This document shows positions 20,708 through 31,240 of a stretch of DNA of 64,000 nt, in pieces (the first letter of the stretch is position 1; the number at the start of each line of letters is the position of its first letter). Source of the stretch: Nitzschia sp. DOCU1 (lineage: Eukaryota > Bacillariophyta > Bacillariophyceae > Bacillariales > Bacillariaceae); NCBI GenBank assembly GCA_951394045.1, contig OX595994.1:1860001-1924000 (forward strand). Reading direction: 5' to 3'. The notes under the pieces were generated by a model that did no database searches, was not told the DNA's origin, and saw only the letters and a list, made by a program, of their open reading frames with translations. Both the position numbers and the translations under genes were made by a program.

Positions 20708-20849
20708 TGTGATGCGCCACGTGTCTCTTACGCACCTCTAGACTGACGTACGAGGATGTCAAACCTCATTCAAGATCGCTCGTCGGCATCCATGCCTACT
20801 CGTAGCCCTTATAATAATGGATAGTTGATTGCTTCACACGCGTAGTTCA
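20708..20849 (+). repeat. 3' LTR of Gypsy element
   Basis: 142 bases identical by eye to the 5' LTR at 15875-16016; begins TG directly after the polypurine tract and ends CA. Confidence 0.93.
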
Positions 20850-21224
20850 GGTCTCAACAAACTAGCATATCTATCTATGAGACATACCTATAAATGTTGG
20901 TAAGTTTCATTTCCTCGCGATCGCCCAAAAGCGGTGCGTTGATGACCATGGCGATGGTGCGACGACGATGACACTTCCAATCTTTCGAGTCGCCGCCTTC
21001 TTTGTGGCGCTGCTATCATTATCATACGAGTCCCGGGGCTCTGCCAACGCGGCTTTTGTACTTTAGGCTTCACGGGCGTGTGGTGGGTGCTGATTCTGCT
21101 GCTGATATTATTTATTGGACACTGACATTATCATCAGCTATTCGCAAAAACTCCATCCTAGCCTTGAAAGACACTACATCATCGGGTGCTTGCTATTCCA
21201 TAGAAACAAAACAAAGTAAACAGT
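20850..21224. other. VPS41 upstream region truncated by retrotransposon
   Basis: These are the 375 bases between the 3' LTR and the VPS41 start codon. They are expected to hold the VPS41 5' UTR and core promoter. The retroelement, in the same orientation, has replaced or displaced whatever lay further upstream. No other feature is recognised. Confidence 0.5.
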
Positions 21225-24200
21225 ATGTCGAAGGAAAAGCAATCTTTGGCGGTGGATACTTTGGAAGAAACAGAACGAGACGTCCAGAAACAGGTTTCCA
21301 TTGTCACTCCACAAGCCTCAGCACAAGCAACAGATGAAACCTTGACGGCAGCCTCCAGTGAAAATGAAACGGATGACTGGGCCGAGATTTCTGCGTTACC
21401 GTTATTGAAATACACCACCTTGACGGGTGTGGCCCCTCGAAAACTAGCCTCCGGCAATGACAGTCGACGACTCGAAAGACCTTGTACTTGTACGGCCGTT
21501 GCACAAGTATTAATGTATCCCGCCGATCCTACGACTGCGGCCTTGACATTTCTCGAGTCTACTACTTCTACTACTCCAGCATCCGTGGACGAGGATGATG
21601 AGGCGGTCAACATGTCGGCACTGCTGAGTAGTGATTTATGGAAACAACCCCACATGGTCATGGCCATGGGCTGGGAAACTGGAACCGTATCCTTGGCAAG
21701 TGTCAAGAATAATATTCAAGTCAAGCTGGAACAATCGCCGGGCAGTAGTAATGATTCCATGTCCAATATTACTACTGCAACAAATTCAGGAGTCGGTGGA
21801 AGTGCTACTAGTAGTAGCAGCAACATGCACTCGTCATTGACGATTCGAGAAGGAGGTGGAAGTGAATCTGCACCACCACCACCGACCGTCGATGTGAGTA
21901 TGGATTCGACAGGTACCTTGTTGGCTGCCATTGATCAGGGAGGCACCTGTTGTATTTGGGAACTCAAGTATACTCCTAGCTTGCAACATCAACAGCAGCA
22001 AGTCGTGGATGTGATGGCGGATCAAGGAGATGTGACCAGCACTCCGCCCGCAGTCACTGCTGCGGCGGCGCCGTCATCTACTACTAGTACTACTACCAGT
22101 ACTCCTGCTGTCTCCTCCAACAAGGGCAGCAGCAGTGGTGGTGGAGGCATGTTTTCTAGTTTCATGACAAAACTAACGGGACTCCCACCCACTCCCGAAG
22201 CTGAAGTACAGACTCAGTCAACAACAACAGCACCAACATCGTCTACACCAGCACCAACACCATCTACTACTACTACTCGAATGATTACTGTACCTTGCTT
22301 GGCAGCCTCTATTACGTCCACATCCCGCATTACATATCCTTCGCATTGGAAGCCACCGACTTGTCTCGTGGTGGATCCACGCAAGGCTGGAAAATCCTTG
22401 GTGGTTGGATTTCAAGATGGACGTTTGTTATGGACCAAACGCTATGGTGGAGGTTTATTATTTCAACGACGCAATGATACCGTTTTATATCAAGGAGGAG
22501 CAACAGGGGCAGGGCCTACTAGTAGTACAACTACAGAAGGAGGCTTGTCAGACTATCATCAGGCTACTGCTACTAGTAGCAACTATGCTGGTATTGAATG
22601 TGTGGCATGGAGAGGCAACATGGTAGCGTGGGCCGATGCCAGTGGGATCAAGTTGTTGGATATTGAAACGTTGACTCGGATTGCACATATTGATCGACCG
22701 ACGGGAGCGCGAGCCGCCTTGTATCCATCGTTGCGCTTGGGATTATTAAGGCCGCATTTGGTATTTGAAACTAGCTCCAATCTATTGGTGGCATGGGGTG
22801 ATTGTCTCATGAATATGGAACTCAAGGAATCTCCCACGCCGGGGGATGGTACCAGCATTGCTATGAGACGGACAGTGCAATGTACCATGGCGTGGGAATT
22901 GGATTGTGTCGCAATGGGGGTAGCGCCATTAAATGGGGAACATGTTGTGATACTGGGTGCAATTCCTCCCAATGAAGAAGAAGAAGAAGAAGGCGAAGAA
23001 GAAGAAGACGCGGCCAATGAGGATGGTAAACATTCCGCACCACCAGCAGCAGCAGTTCCAGCCTCTCCTCGCCATGATCATAGGAACGAGCTGGAAGTTC
23101 AGATTGTCTCACGAACAGATGGAACGATTCAATACGCTGACATTTTGCCCCAAGAAGTGGACGTGCCTACGTGGCTCGAGAGTAGCTTTGCCTTGCCGCG
23201 TATGGAGAATTCAAGCGAATGGAATGAGTTCAAAGCATGGTCGGGACGGCTAGATGACACTTTTGATTTGAATCTGTTGACGGGTGGTTCGGGAGGTACT
23301 GGCTCCATGGATGCAGGAGTACCACCACCAGCTCCCCCGGCGGAACCAACAACCCCAGAACGTGTCCACAGCCACGAAACTCCGGCTGTCGCCGGCAGCA
23401 ACCAAATTGTTGCGCCAATCTCATCCAATACTGGCGGCGGCAGTCCTGGGAGACCACGCAACAAATTCGTGGACTCTCATTTGCAATGGAACTTGAAATC
23501 CATCACCTTTGCCGACGAACTCGAACAAAAGATGGACGATGACTCCGATCAAGACAGTGTGGATAGCGACGACTATGGATTTGTCCTACGACCACTAGAG
23601 TTGTTGGACGATATCGCAGATTCTTTGGACGTCATGGCGACCCCTCCCATTATGGTAATAGCCTCGACATTTGACTTGGTGGCGGCGACTCTTTGTAACG
23701 TGGATGACGCAGTCGAACACGCGCTCGTAACCCAGAATCGACCTGCGCTTGCCTTGAAACGGGCTTTGCAACATCGTCGGCAATTGCGGCGCTACAAAGT
23801 GTCCGACCTTGTGCAACACTACCTCGAAGCACTTCTCTGTTTGTCACCCGACGGTGCTGGTGTGGAAACCTCTTCGCTTTCTTTGCGGAGAATGAAGTTG
23901 GCTATTCAGGCCATGCCCGTATTGCTAGGCGGTCGACTTGATCAATGGACCAAGTGGGCGCAAGAATTGGAAAAGTTGCCGGGTGCCTTGTTTCTGCTCC
24001 AGAGCCATTTGCCGGTACGGGATCCTGTCTTGCCCCCGGCACTTTATGAACAAGTCTTGCGCGGAATGCTAAAGGAGTACGAAGGGCTGGCTAGAGAAGG
24101 CGAGAGCAACCGTACTGTGGCTCTGGACAAGGAGGCAGCTCATCACGTGTTGGAAAGTCTCTTGGCGTGGGGACCCACAAGAGGACTGAAAGAGTACATC

Positions 24201-26057
24201 AAAATCTTTCAATCCAGTAGACGCAAGGGTGACAAATCCGTTGTCGAAGCGCTCAGACGGGCGGAAGTCGCTCTGCAACGCCGGTACCTCCAGACGGCGT
24301 CTGGGTACCTCAACTTTCCAATCAGTCAAGTTTCGCCAGATGAACAAATTCCAAGCAATACGCTCCCCCGATACGATGCTCATAACGACGATTCTCAAGA
24401 TACATTGTTTCAACTTGAGAATGTTATGAAATGGGTGGCACCCCGCACCCCGCTGGTCGCCCGAAAGCTGGAACTAGCGGGCGAAGCGGCTGAGTCCCAA
24501 TCGCAGCTTGTGCCTAACGATCGTGTTTTCCTGGAAGCAATGGCTCGTCTACGAATGATGCAATGTCGATTCGATTTAGCTTTACAAGCCTATCTGGCGA
24601 TCGGGGCCTGCCATTCTCCAGTTTCCATGGTCGAACTGGAGTCTCGGGCAAAAAGCGTTTTCCAGGGAGGAACTTCCAAGGCGGAGCAGCCGATCCAGAT
24701 TGAAGATACAAACTACGAGTATGTCTTGGGATTGGTGGAGAATCATCATCTTCATCGGTTATTGCTAGATAAAGACTTTATTGTCAAGAACGAGGGCGGT
24801 GAAAAGACGAAGTTCGGTCCCTTGTTTGCCTTGTTGCGCCTGGTGGGCTTGTCGCGCGCCGGAGACTTTTTGATGCAACACTGCGTCGCGCCCGAACTAC
24901 ATGCTGATGCGGGGCCGGGTTTATATGACTCCTCGGACGACTCTAAGGAATCCCAACGATCTGAGACACTTCCCATGGATTTGGTGGTGGCTCAACTTGA
25001 ATCCAGCCCCCCGTTGATGTATTGGTACCTGAATTTGGTGTTTACGAAGAAGGCAGAACTTTATATCAAGTTCCCAAACAATTCAATCCCACCAGATGCC
25101 GTGATTGAGCTCCATCGAAAGCACTTCCAATTACATTTGGATTTCGCCGGCGATGCGAAAGACTCAGCAAAGGTCCTATCGGGGATTGAAACTTACAAGG
25201 TGGAGGCCACCACGACACCCTTGTTGTCGTTTCTCAAGGTAGGAGCAAAATGGGACACTTCTTTTCGTTCCACTACTTTACTTTCTCACTGATGCATTTT
25301 GCTCGTGCGACAGGCAGCACTTCCGCTGGGTGGAATATCTCCTATCGATGCTCGGCGGCAGCTGGAAATCCTTAGAAGCGAGGAGGCTAGTGGCTCGGAT
25401 GAGGACGTCGACGAGGCAGAAGGAAGCGCGATGTCTCAGAGTTTTGCCTTGGAACTGGCGCACGTCATTGAGCACTACAGCGAGGAAACCGAAGTCGAGG
25501 CCGAAACTATCCTGGATTTGCTTCTCGAGGGCGCCAAGTCTATCATGCTAGGAGTGGCGTACGCTCAGAGGCAGCGAGAATATTCAGCGCTATTGTGGGA
25601 CAAGCTCATTCGCCATTGTTTGCCGTCGTCTGACGGACGAACGGGGGACGGAATGTTGTTTGGGACTCTCTTGGAAGCAGCAGCGTTGTCGGGTGCAGAT
25701 TTGGCTCGCTTGGTGTCCAAAATCCCTCCTGGCATGGTTGTTGAAGGATTACGACCTCGTCTTGTAGCAGCGGTGGCGGATTATCGACTCAAAGTAGACA
25801 TTCACCAAGCCGCCACAGCTGCGGCATCTGAAGAACAAGTGACGTTGATTCGAGAAGTGGCTCACAGGTCGCGACGAGGAGCAAGATTTGTCTTCCCCAG
25901 GGTAGAGGAATCCAGAGCAAGGCAGATAGCTGGATCCCCTTCGGAATCGAAATTCGACGAATCTGCATTGGACCAACCCGCCATTCTGCCCAGGAATCTC
26001 CGACCAATTGAACGACGTCAATACCACACCCTGGCGTTGTCCCTGCCTTTGCGATAG
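21225..26057 (+). CDS. VPS41: VPS41, HOPS tethering-complex subunit
   Basis: Two exons, 21225-25238 and 25314-26057, with a 75-nt intron (GTAGGA...CAG) joining TTLLSFLK to AALPLGGISP; 1585 residues. About residues 55-650 are a divergent beta-propeller with large Ser/Thr-rich insertions (DVSMDSTGTLLAAIDQGGTC, LVVGFQDGRLLWTK). From about residue 800 the sequence follows the VPS41 clathrin-heavy-chain-like solenoid. Matching landmarks include VQHYLEALL, AMPVLLGGRLDQWTKWAQEL, LPPALYEQVL, PLLSFLKAALPLGG, LARLVSKIPPGMVVEGLRPRL and VADYRLKV. VPS41 works in the HOPS complex, which tethers late endosomes and other vesicles to the vacuole via Rab7/Ypt7. The usual C-terminal RING-type zinc region is absent: no Cys/His cluster follows the solenoid. 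The propeller is about twice the normal size because of the insertions. Confidence 0.87.
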
Positions 26058-26132
26058 CGTCCCACAAGTTCTTCGTGAAGCCAATTAGAAATACAAAAGT
26101 GACCGTTTACTTTGCTGCACTTGGCATTTTCT

Positions 26133-27752
26133 TCATCCGACAGAAATGGAACCATACAGAGCCTCCATGGCCTGGCCAGCGGATGGTGGATGCCGTCGCG
26201 TAGTTGACATCGAGGTAGTTGGGACCATTTCTTCTTCTGCACATTCTTCGACGGGAGCCTTGGACAAGAGGCGCTGGTCCAGCCTTTCGTCGTTATTGCC
26301 CGCCGTATCATCCATTCCTTCTCGTTTCCGAATCGCCAATCGAACCGCATGCCAGTCCGTAGCGTAAAAGTCCCATACCAAGTACAGATTCATGACAATG
26401 TAGGGATAGAAAATACACGTCCAGGCCATTTCAAGACCACCACCGCCCCGAATTGCAAAAAAATACATGCCCGGCAAAGAGGCGCCCCACAAGCAAATAA
26501 TGGTAACTGTGCCAAACTTCCATTGATGGCCAAGAGCGGTCGCAATGCCCATGTTGATACCGTATACGCTTAGATTGAAAGAATACACGCAGACTTTCCA
26601 CCAGATCCGGTGACAGCCTTGTTGAATGTCGGGATCATTGGAAAAAATATGCACAATCCAGGATTCCCCATAATACATAGCCGTTGACAGGGCACCAAAT
26701 AAGGTTGCGCTGCCGATAAGTGTCGCGACGGTCAACTGTTGGGCTTTTGGAACCGAATGCGGAAGTATGGCACCCAATCGGACAGTCAGCGCAATACCGA
26801 TACTCCAAGGCACCATGAAGGCCACCATTAATACTTGCGTGGGAATGGTGTGGACACTCAGTGGAATGACGCCCAGAGTTCCAATCAATAGACTCAACAA
26901 TTCCCAATAAATCCATTCCGAGGTCGCCAACATGCCCCCAATACCGAGTACGAGATAGTGCCGTACCAAATCCCATTGTAGTATATATCGCCAATGAATT
27001 GGATTGGGCCAGGTGCCGGGAGTATAGGGCTGTTTCCAATACAAATAGGATATTAGCAACAAGGCTTGCGACGCTTGAAACAACACAATGGCCCATGCCG
27101 ATCCCAAATAGCCTGCAGCTCTTGTCAGTACTTCCATTCCCAATGGCAGTATTACGAGACAGGATACACCACAAACGTAGAGGAGTGGTCGTAAGATGGA
27201 CTGCGCCGACAAGAACTTCCAAGTGACATTGTACAAGGCATAAAAGGGTAATGCCAGGACATAGACACTATACCACTGATATGCTACTGCTGTCACTTGC
27301 ACATCTTCTCCCACCCATGTCATCCATGCCGTAAATTTCCACAATAACAAAGTATTGAGTGGCACAATGACTACCATCAAACTCGTCAACAATCCTCGAA
27401 TGGCAATATATCCGACTTGTGCTAAATTGCCAGCCGCAAAGGCTTGAGGCGACAACGTATCTGCTGCCGTATACAATCCCGACAGCAGACTGAGCTGAAA
27501 CAAATTTCCCATTAGGACAGCCAATGTAAAGCCACTCAAATAGGTAGGTCCAAAGGCACGGCCGACATAACTGGCACAGACAAAATTCGGAAGAACACCA
27601 CCGAGTTGGACCACAAAGGTCGGAAGTGCCAAATCCCATAATAACAAACGAGCTTCCTTCTTGTAGTCGTAGTTCCAATCCACAAAAGATTGATCATGGT
27701 CATCTTGTTTTGTTACCGCCATATCCCCCGTTATGGGCGTTGTCTCGTGCAT
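26133..27752 (-). CDS. MATE family efflux transporter
   Basis: The first ATG of the frame is at 27752 (the frame opens at GTG 27785), giving 539 residues; Met 27722 is an alternative start. About 12 hydrophobic segments span residues 30-470. MATE features include LPTFVVQLGGVLPNFVCASYVG in the first helix region, LYTAADTLSPQAFAAGN (the TALDTLCGQAFGA-like signature after helix 2) and PLSVHTIPTQVLMVAFMVPW in the second half. MATE proteins export organic cations or metabolites using H+ or Na+ gradients at the plasma membrane or vacuole. The C-terminal 65 residues are a hydrophilic tail. The gene converges on VPS41 with 75 bases between stop codons. No intron is needed. Confidence 0.9.
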   Translation of the reverse strand: MHETTPITGDMAVTKQDDHDQSFVDWNYDYKKEARLLLWDLALPTFVVQLGGVLPNFVCASYVGRAFGPTYLSGFTLAVLMGNLFQLSLLSGLYTAADTLSPQAFAAGNLAQVGYIAIRGLLTSLMVVIVPLNTLLLWKFTAWMTWVGEDVQVTAVAYQWYSVYVLALPFYALYNVTWKFLSAQSILRPLLYVCGVSCLVILPLGMEVLTRAAGYLGSAWAIVLFQASQALLLISYLYWKQPYTPGTWPNPIHWRYILQWDLVRHYLVLGIGGMLATSEWIYWELLSLLIGTLGVIPLSVHTIPTQVLMVAFMVPWSIGIALTVRLGAILPHSVPKAQQLTVATLIGSATLFGALSTAMYYGESWIVHIFSNDPDIQQGCHRIWWKVCVYSFNLSVYGINMGIATALGHQWKFGTVTIICLWGASLPGMYFFAIRGGGGLEMAWTCIFYPYIVMNLYLVWDFYATDWHAVRLAIRKREGMDDTAGNNDERLDQRLLSKAPVEECAEEEMVPTTSMSTTRRHPPSAGQAMEALYGSISVG

Positions 27753-28349
27753 AACAAACAATAACGCGTGACAGCAAAACCACACTCACAGGAATCCACG
27801 CGACAACGGAGTTCGTCGGCGTAAAAAACAACCTTGATTCTCTAAAAAATCCAAATCCAAAACGAAAACGCCAATGTCAATACGACAGACAGACAGTGTA
27901 GTGGTGCTTTCCATACGAATACAGGCGGTCAGTGCCAAAGCGAGGAAACGACCACTGCACAAACGCCCAGTAGTTGACGGCGAGAAAAGAAAAGTAGGGT
28001 GTCATGTGAAAGATTCGATTCGATGTGTGGTCGAGGCGTGGTACTGGTAGTGACGTCATCGGTAACGATCGGGCGAGTGAGTCGAAGAGACTAAGACTAA
28101 AGACTTTCAATACTAAAAAACGCCCGGCGTGCTGTACGATACCGAGCGCGCCCACCAAACGCGTCATTGCACCACATTGACCACAATTGTCGAAAAAACG
28201 ACAACATGTTGTTCCGTGACAAAATGCGATTATGACCTGTTGAGAATGATTCAGAATATCTGATTGTTGTTGTAATTAGTCAAGAAACAACCAAGAGTCG
28301 ACAGCTGCCTATTACTACCACTATCGATGGTGGTGCTGCCGTCCCCAGC
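27753..28349. other. Upstream region of the MATE gene
   Basis: About 600 bases upstream of the MATE start and of the HSF relic on the other strand. No additional gene is seen. Confidence 0.4.
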
Positions 28350-29314
28350 ATGTTCTTGGTGACAACGATGAAACAAGAAGAAATACTGACATTTTCCCCA
28401 GCGGCCGAGCCACCCGCTCATTCCTTCGTGTCGGGCTATCACTTATGCTTATGTTTTCCGTCACCATTCTTGTTGCTATCCTCTCCCGTGCAGTTTGAAT
28501 TCCCTTTCAAGCTTCATCGTCTCCTGGACGATGCGGCGCTCGACGCAAACGAGGAGGCTAACTTGTCCTCTTGGCTTCCTCACGGACGAGCCTTCAAAAT
28601 CCACACGCGAAAAGCATTTGAGGCATTGATCCTACTGCGCTACTTCGGCCCAGCCAGCCCCCAAGTTCTTCTGAAGCATGCAGCGTCAGCTGGCAATATA
28701 CGGCTTCGAACTTGTCAGGGACCCTCTCGACCAGGACGTAGGAGCCTAGTACCGACATTCTCTGATGATCCGAGGTAAGCCTCGCTCAGCTCTGCACGGC
28801 CAAAGGTGCGCCAACAAGTTAAGGTGGCGGGAGCAAGAAGACAGCACCAACAAGGCTGCTGCGAGGAAGCGCAGGTTGTGTCGCGGATGTTGTTCCGGGT
28901 TCCAAAATCCTCTCCACAAGAACATAAAAAGAAGAAGAGGACTGATGTTACGCCACGGAGCTTGGCCCTCGTATGTTGGTCCACCCCCAGACGCAGGAGC
29001 AATGCATTACCCCCTCGCGAAGCACGGTGTTGTTGGAAGATCAAGCAGTCGAAGAAGTGGGAGAAGATAATCAGAAGAATGATTTGCTGCAGTTCGCCAT
29101 TGAAGCAAACGACTTTCTCGCCTCTCGGGAGGCTAGTTATTCTACTAGGTTCTTCAAAAACTACTGTGACTCACCAAGGCCCATAGCTAGTACCAAACCG
29201 GTCGTGTTTGCAGCAGCAGGTGCTGCCAAACAACAACGAGAAGAAGGCCCTCGCGTATTCTATCCCCTATTTGAAGACAGTGATGGAGGAGCCGATACTG
29301 TCCTCAATTCATAG
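28350..29314 (+). pseudogene. Broken heat-shock-factor (HSF) gene
   Basis: The reading frame starting at ATG 28350 encodes an HSF-type DNA-binding domain start: FPFKLHRLLDD, then SSWLPHGRAFKIHTRKAF and LRYFG. About position 28675 the homology moves to another frame (MQRQLAIYGFELVRDPLDQ, the HSF recognition-helix region). A TGA precedes it at about 28672 and a TAG interrupts it at 28747-28749. The homology then continues as RHSLMIRGKPRSALHGQRC. A further frame at 28973-29314 gives a plausible C-terminal part. At least two frame changes and two stops make it a pseudogene; diatom HSFs are a large family, so loss of one copy is tolerable. No splice pattern that removes all the lesions is apparent. 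Confidence 0.75.
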
Positions 29315-29777
29315 TATGTTGCTCGTATCATCATCTCGCTCATTATTATGATACACTTGATCTCGATTGATCTTGAAACCTTGTGCCTCGTGCCAATCCT
29401 TCCAATATCGATCGACCAAGAGTGAGGATGGCTCTCCAGCAAGTACTACCAAGAATGTTCGAATCACTCGGGTGGTTCAAGATCAAAGTCCACGAACTCT
29501 AGTGGTAGTGGCAGCTCGCTGTGTCCGAGTCCTCTTGCCTTCCTGTTTCTTGTAACTCCAGAGAATCATAATATTGATCGATCTTAAAGAACGTTCTCGG
29601 GCGGTTCAAGATCAAAACCCGCGAACTCGAGTGGCAGCTCGCTGCTTCCGAGAAAGGAGTCCGCCTTCCTCTTGCCTTGCCTTTTTCTTTTGTGACCATT
29701 TCTGTGGCCCTGGTACTCCACAGCGAAGTCCTGAAGAGTTTCGAGGCTCCAATAAACAAACTGCAGCAGCGGCTGAC
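29315..29777. repeat. Degenerate duplicated fragments of the neighbouring gene's 3' part
   Basis: Two related segments (about 29453-29530 and 29586-29655) share GG.GGTTCAAGATCAAA, CG.GAACTC.AGTGG and CAGCTCGCTG..TCCGAG. On the minus strand the second reads TFFKIDQYYDSLEL, close to TFFKIDQVYEFLELRD of the intact gene ending at 29778. They are therefore decayed partial copies of that gene's C-terminal coding region. Confidence 0.65.
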
Positions 29778-31025
29778 CTACTTCGCACTGTCGTTGGGCC
29801 AACAGGAATAACTCATCTTGTTCTGTTTCGTCCTCATCCCAATTGCGAGGAGCGCGAAGCTACCGCCATAATTGCACTCCAAGCACGTCTCTGTACAGTC
29901 CCTCTTCGTACATGTCGCAAACTGGGAAGCTTTCTCGGCTAGAATCAAATCAATTGCAGCCGTCTCGACGGGGTCTCGCAATTCCAGAAACTCATAAACT
30001 TGATCAATCTTAAAGAACGTTTCCTTTTCGAGTAGCATTTGGAGAGCGTTTTGTGCGTCATTTAATTCGGTCATATTTTTGGGGCCCCTCCATGTTCTTT
30101 TTACATTCGTTGAAAGACTTGAGAGCAGCAGGAATTTGGTGGTTCCTTGTGTAGATGGGGGTGACGATTGAGCAGCAATTTGCTCTTGGACGCTTAGGAT
30201 TCTTATGGCACACTCTGTATAATTCATGTTCGCGCGTTCGGCTCTCCAATGAATTGCATGGAATTGTTGACCTTGTTGGATGCCGAACATTTGTAATGCT
30301 GAAGCTGCCTTCTCGTACAGACGTGAATGAAAGTCAAACTTCTGGGCTTGAAGGCGTACATCTCCTTCGTACAATGCAAACCTCTCACCATTCTGCCCTT
30401 CTTGTGGTGGAATTATCCACATTTTTGAAAAATCAAACTTCCCAAGAGAATGTATCGTCAACACAACAAGCTTTCCTTTCGATACCACCAAGTCTAGCGC
30501 CTTCTGCAGTTGTAAACTCGATTCGTTGTGGGCGTCATCGGGGATGCTGGAAGAACTATTTGCTCCAACTTGGCACGGGCATGCTGGATGCGGACACGAT
30601 CTCTTCGACAAACACATGTGCATGATGACCGTGGATGATGATTCTGACAGCGGCTCGAATTCCTCTAGACTAGTCCACGAAACCTCAGGATCGAACGTTG
30701 ACTTATCCAGCACTTCAAATAAAAGCAGATTTCCTTTGTGCCCTACCAGCCGTCCATTAACAATCCCAGGCTCGACCACTGTCGCATTCAGTTTTTTTGC
30801 AACGGCCTCCAATGCCGACAGAGTTTTCTCCCATCCAGACATGCCCTCTGCCCAGGACTCGACGTATATGATCAAACCACCCGAGGAGGCGACTTCTTTT
30901 GACGATGATCTCAAAATCAACGAATTGCCACCATTGGTGTAGGTGATCAGCTTGACCAATACGAGAAACAGGCAAGCAAGCAGGCCAATCAGAGAATACT
31001 TCGATAGCTCTCGCATTCTTACCAT
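29778..31025 (-). CDS. Type II membrane glycosyltransferase-like protein (O-fucosyltransferase-like)
   Basis: The frame opens at TTG 31046; the first ATG is 31025 (415 residues), with another Met at 31016. After a short N-tail there is one hydrophobic segment (YSLIGLLACLFLVLVKLI, about residues 8-26), consistent with a Golgi type II anchor. The lumenal part includes GGLIIYVESWAEGMSGWEKT. About residue 255 it has FHAIHWRAERANMNYTECA, which resembles the H(L/W)RxE/D substrate-binding motif of GDP-fucose-dependent O-fucosyltransferases. Further on, AAIDLILAEKASQF fits the D....A..F segment near the end of that fold. Paired Cys near the C-terminus (CTKRDCTETCLEC) suggest disulfides. Family assignment is tentative. 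Decayed partial copies of its 3' end lie just downstream. Confidence 0.6.
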   Translation of the reverse strand: MVRMRELSKYSLIGLLACLFLVLVKLITYTNGGNSLILRSSSKEVASSGGLIIYVESWAEGMSGWEKTLSALEAVAKKLNATVVEPGIVNGRLVGHKGNLLLFEVLDKSTFDPEVSWTSLEEFEPLSESSSTVIMHMCLSKRSCPHPACPCQVGANSSSSIPDDAHNESSLQLQKALDLVVSKGKLVVLTIHSLGKFDFSKMWIIPPQEGQNGERFALYEGDVRLQAQKFDFHSRLYEKAASALQMFGIQQGQQFHAIHWRAERANMNYTECAIRILSVQEQIAAQSSPPSTQGTTKFLLLSSLSTNVKRTWRGPKNMTELNDAQNALQMLLEKETFFKIDQVYEFLELRDPVETAAIDLILAEKASQFATCTKRDCTETCLECNYGGSFALLAIGMRTKQNKMSYSCWPNDSAK

Positions 31026-31152
31026 CCCCTGTAGTACACTATCCAAATAACAAGATTAGAAAGTAACCTTGGTCGCTGATGGTGCCGATGATGAAGGATA
31101 CGAGCAGTCGTTGCCCCTCGTTCTTCTTCGCACCACACATCATCCGCATCAT

Positions 31153-31238
31153 TGTGTTATTTCTCCCAACGGCCGCGTTCTCATTTTTTAGTTTCTGCAC
31201 ACGTGTGTTATTTCTCGCAACGGACGCGTTCGCATTAT
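31153..31238. repeat. Direct duplication at left border of the 1530-bp array
   Basis: TGTGTTATTTCTCxCAACGG followed by xCGCGTTCxCATT occurs at 31153-31187 and again at 31204-31238, 51 bases apart. The second copy runs directly into the first 1530-bp unit. Confidence 0.7.
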
Positions 31239-31240
31239 TA

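Larger units (their letters stand above)
15875..20849 (+). mobile_element. Intact Ty3/Gypsy LTR retrotransposon
   Basis: The 4975-bp element is bounded by identical 142-bp TG...CA LTRs. Internal order is gag (RGG-rich), TGA, protease, reverse transcriptase, RNase H, integrase. RT before integrase and the integrase sequence place it in Ty3/Gypsy. The LTRs are unusually short. Flanks share only GGT (15872-15874 and 20850-20852), so no clear 5-bp target duplication is visible. A 12-bp palindrome TCTGAATTCAGA (16018-16029) lies just inside the 5' LTR where the primer-binding site is expected; I cannot match it to a tRNA. Identical LTRs and open frames suggest a recent insertion. Confidence 0.93.
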
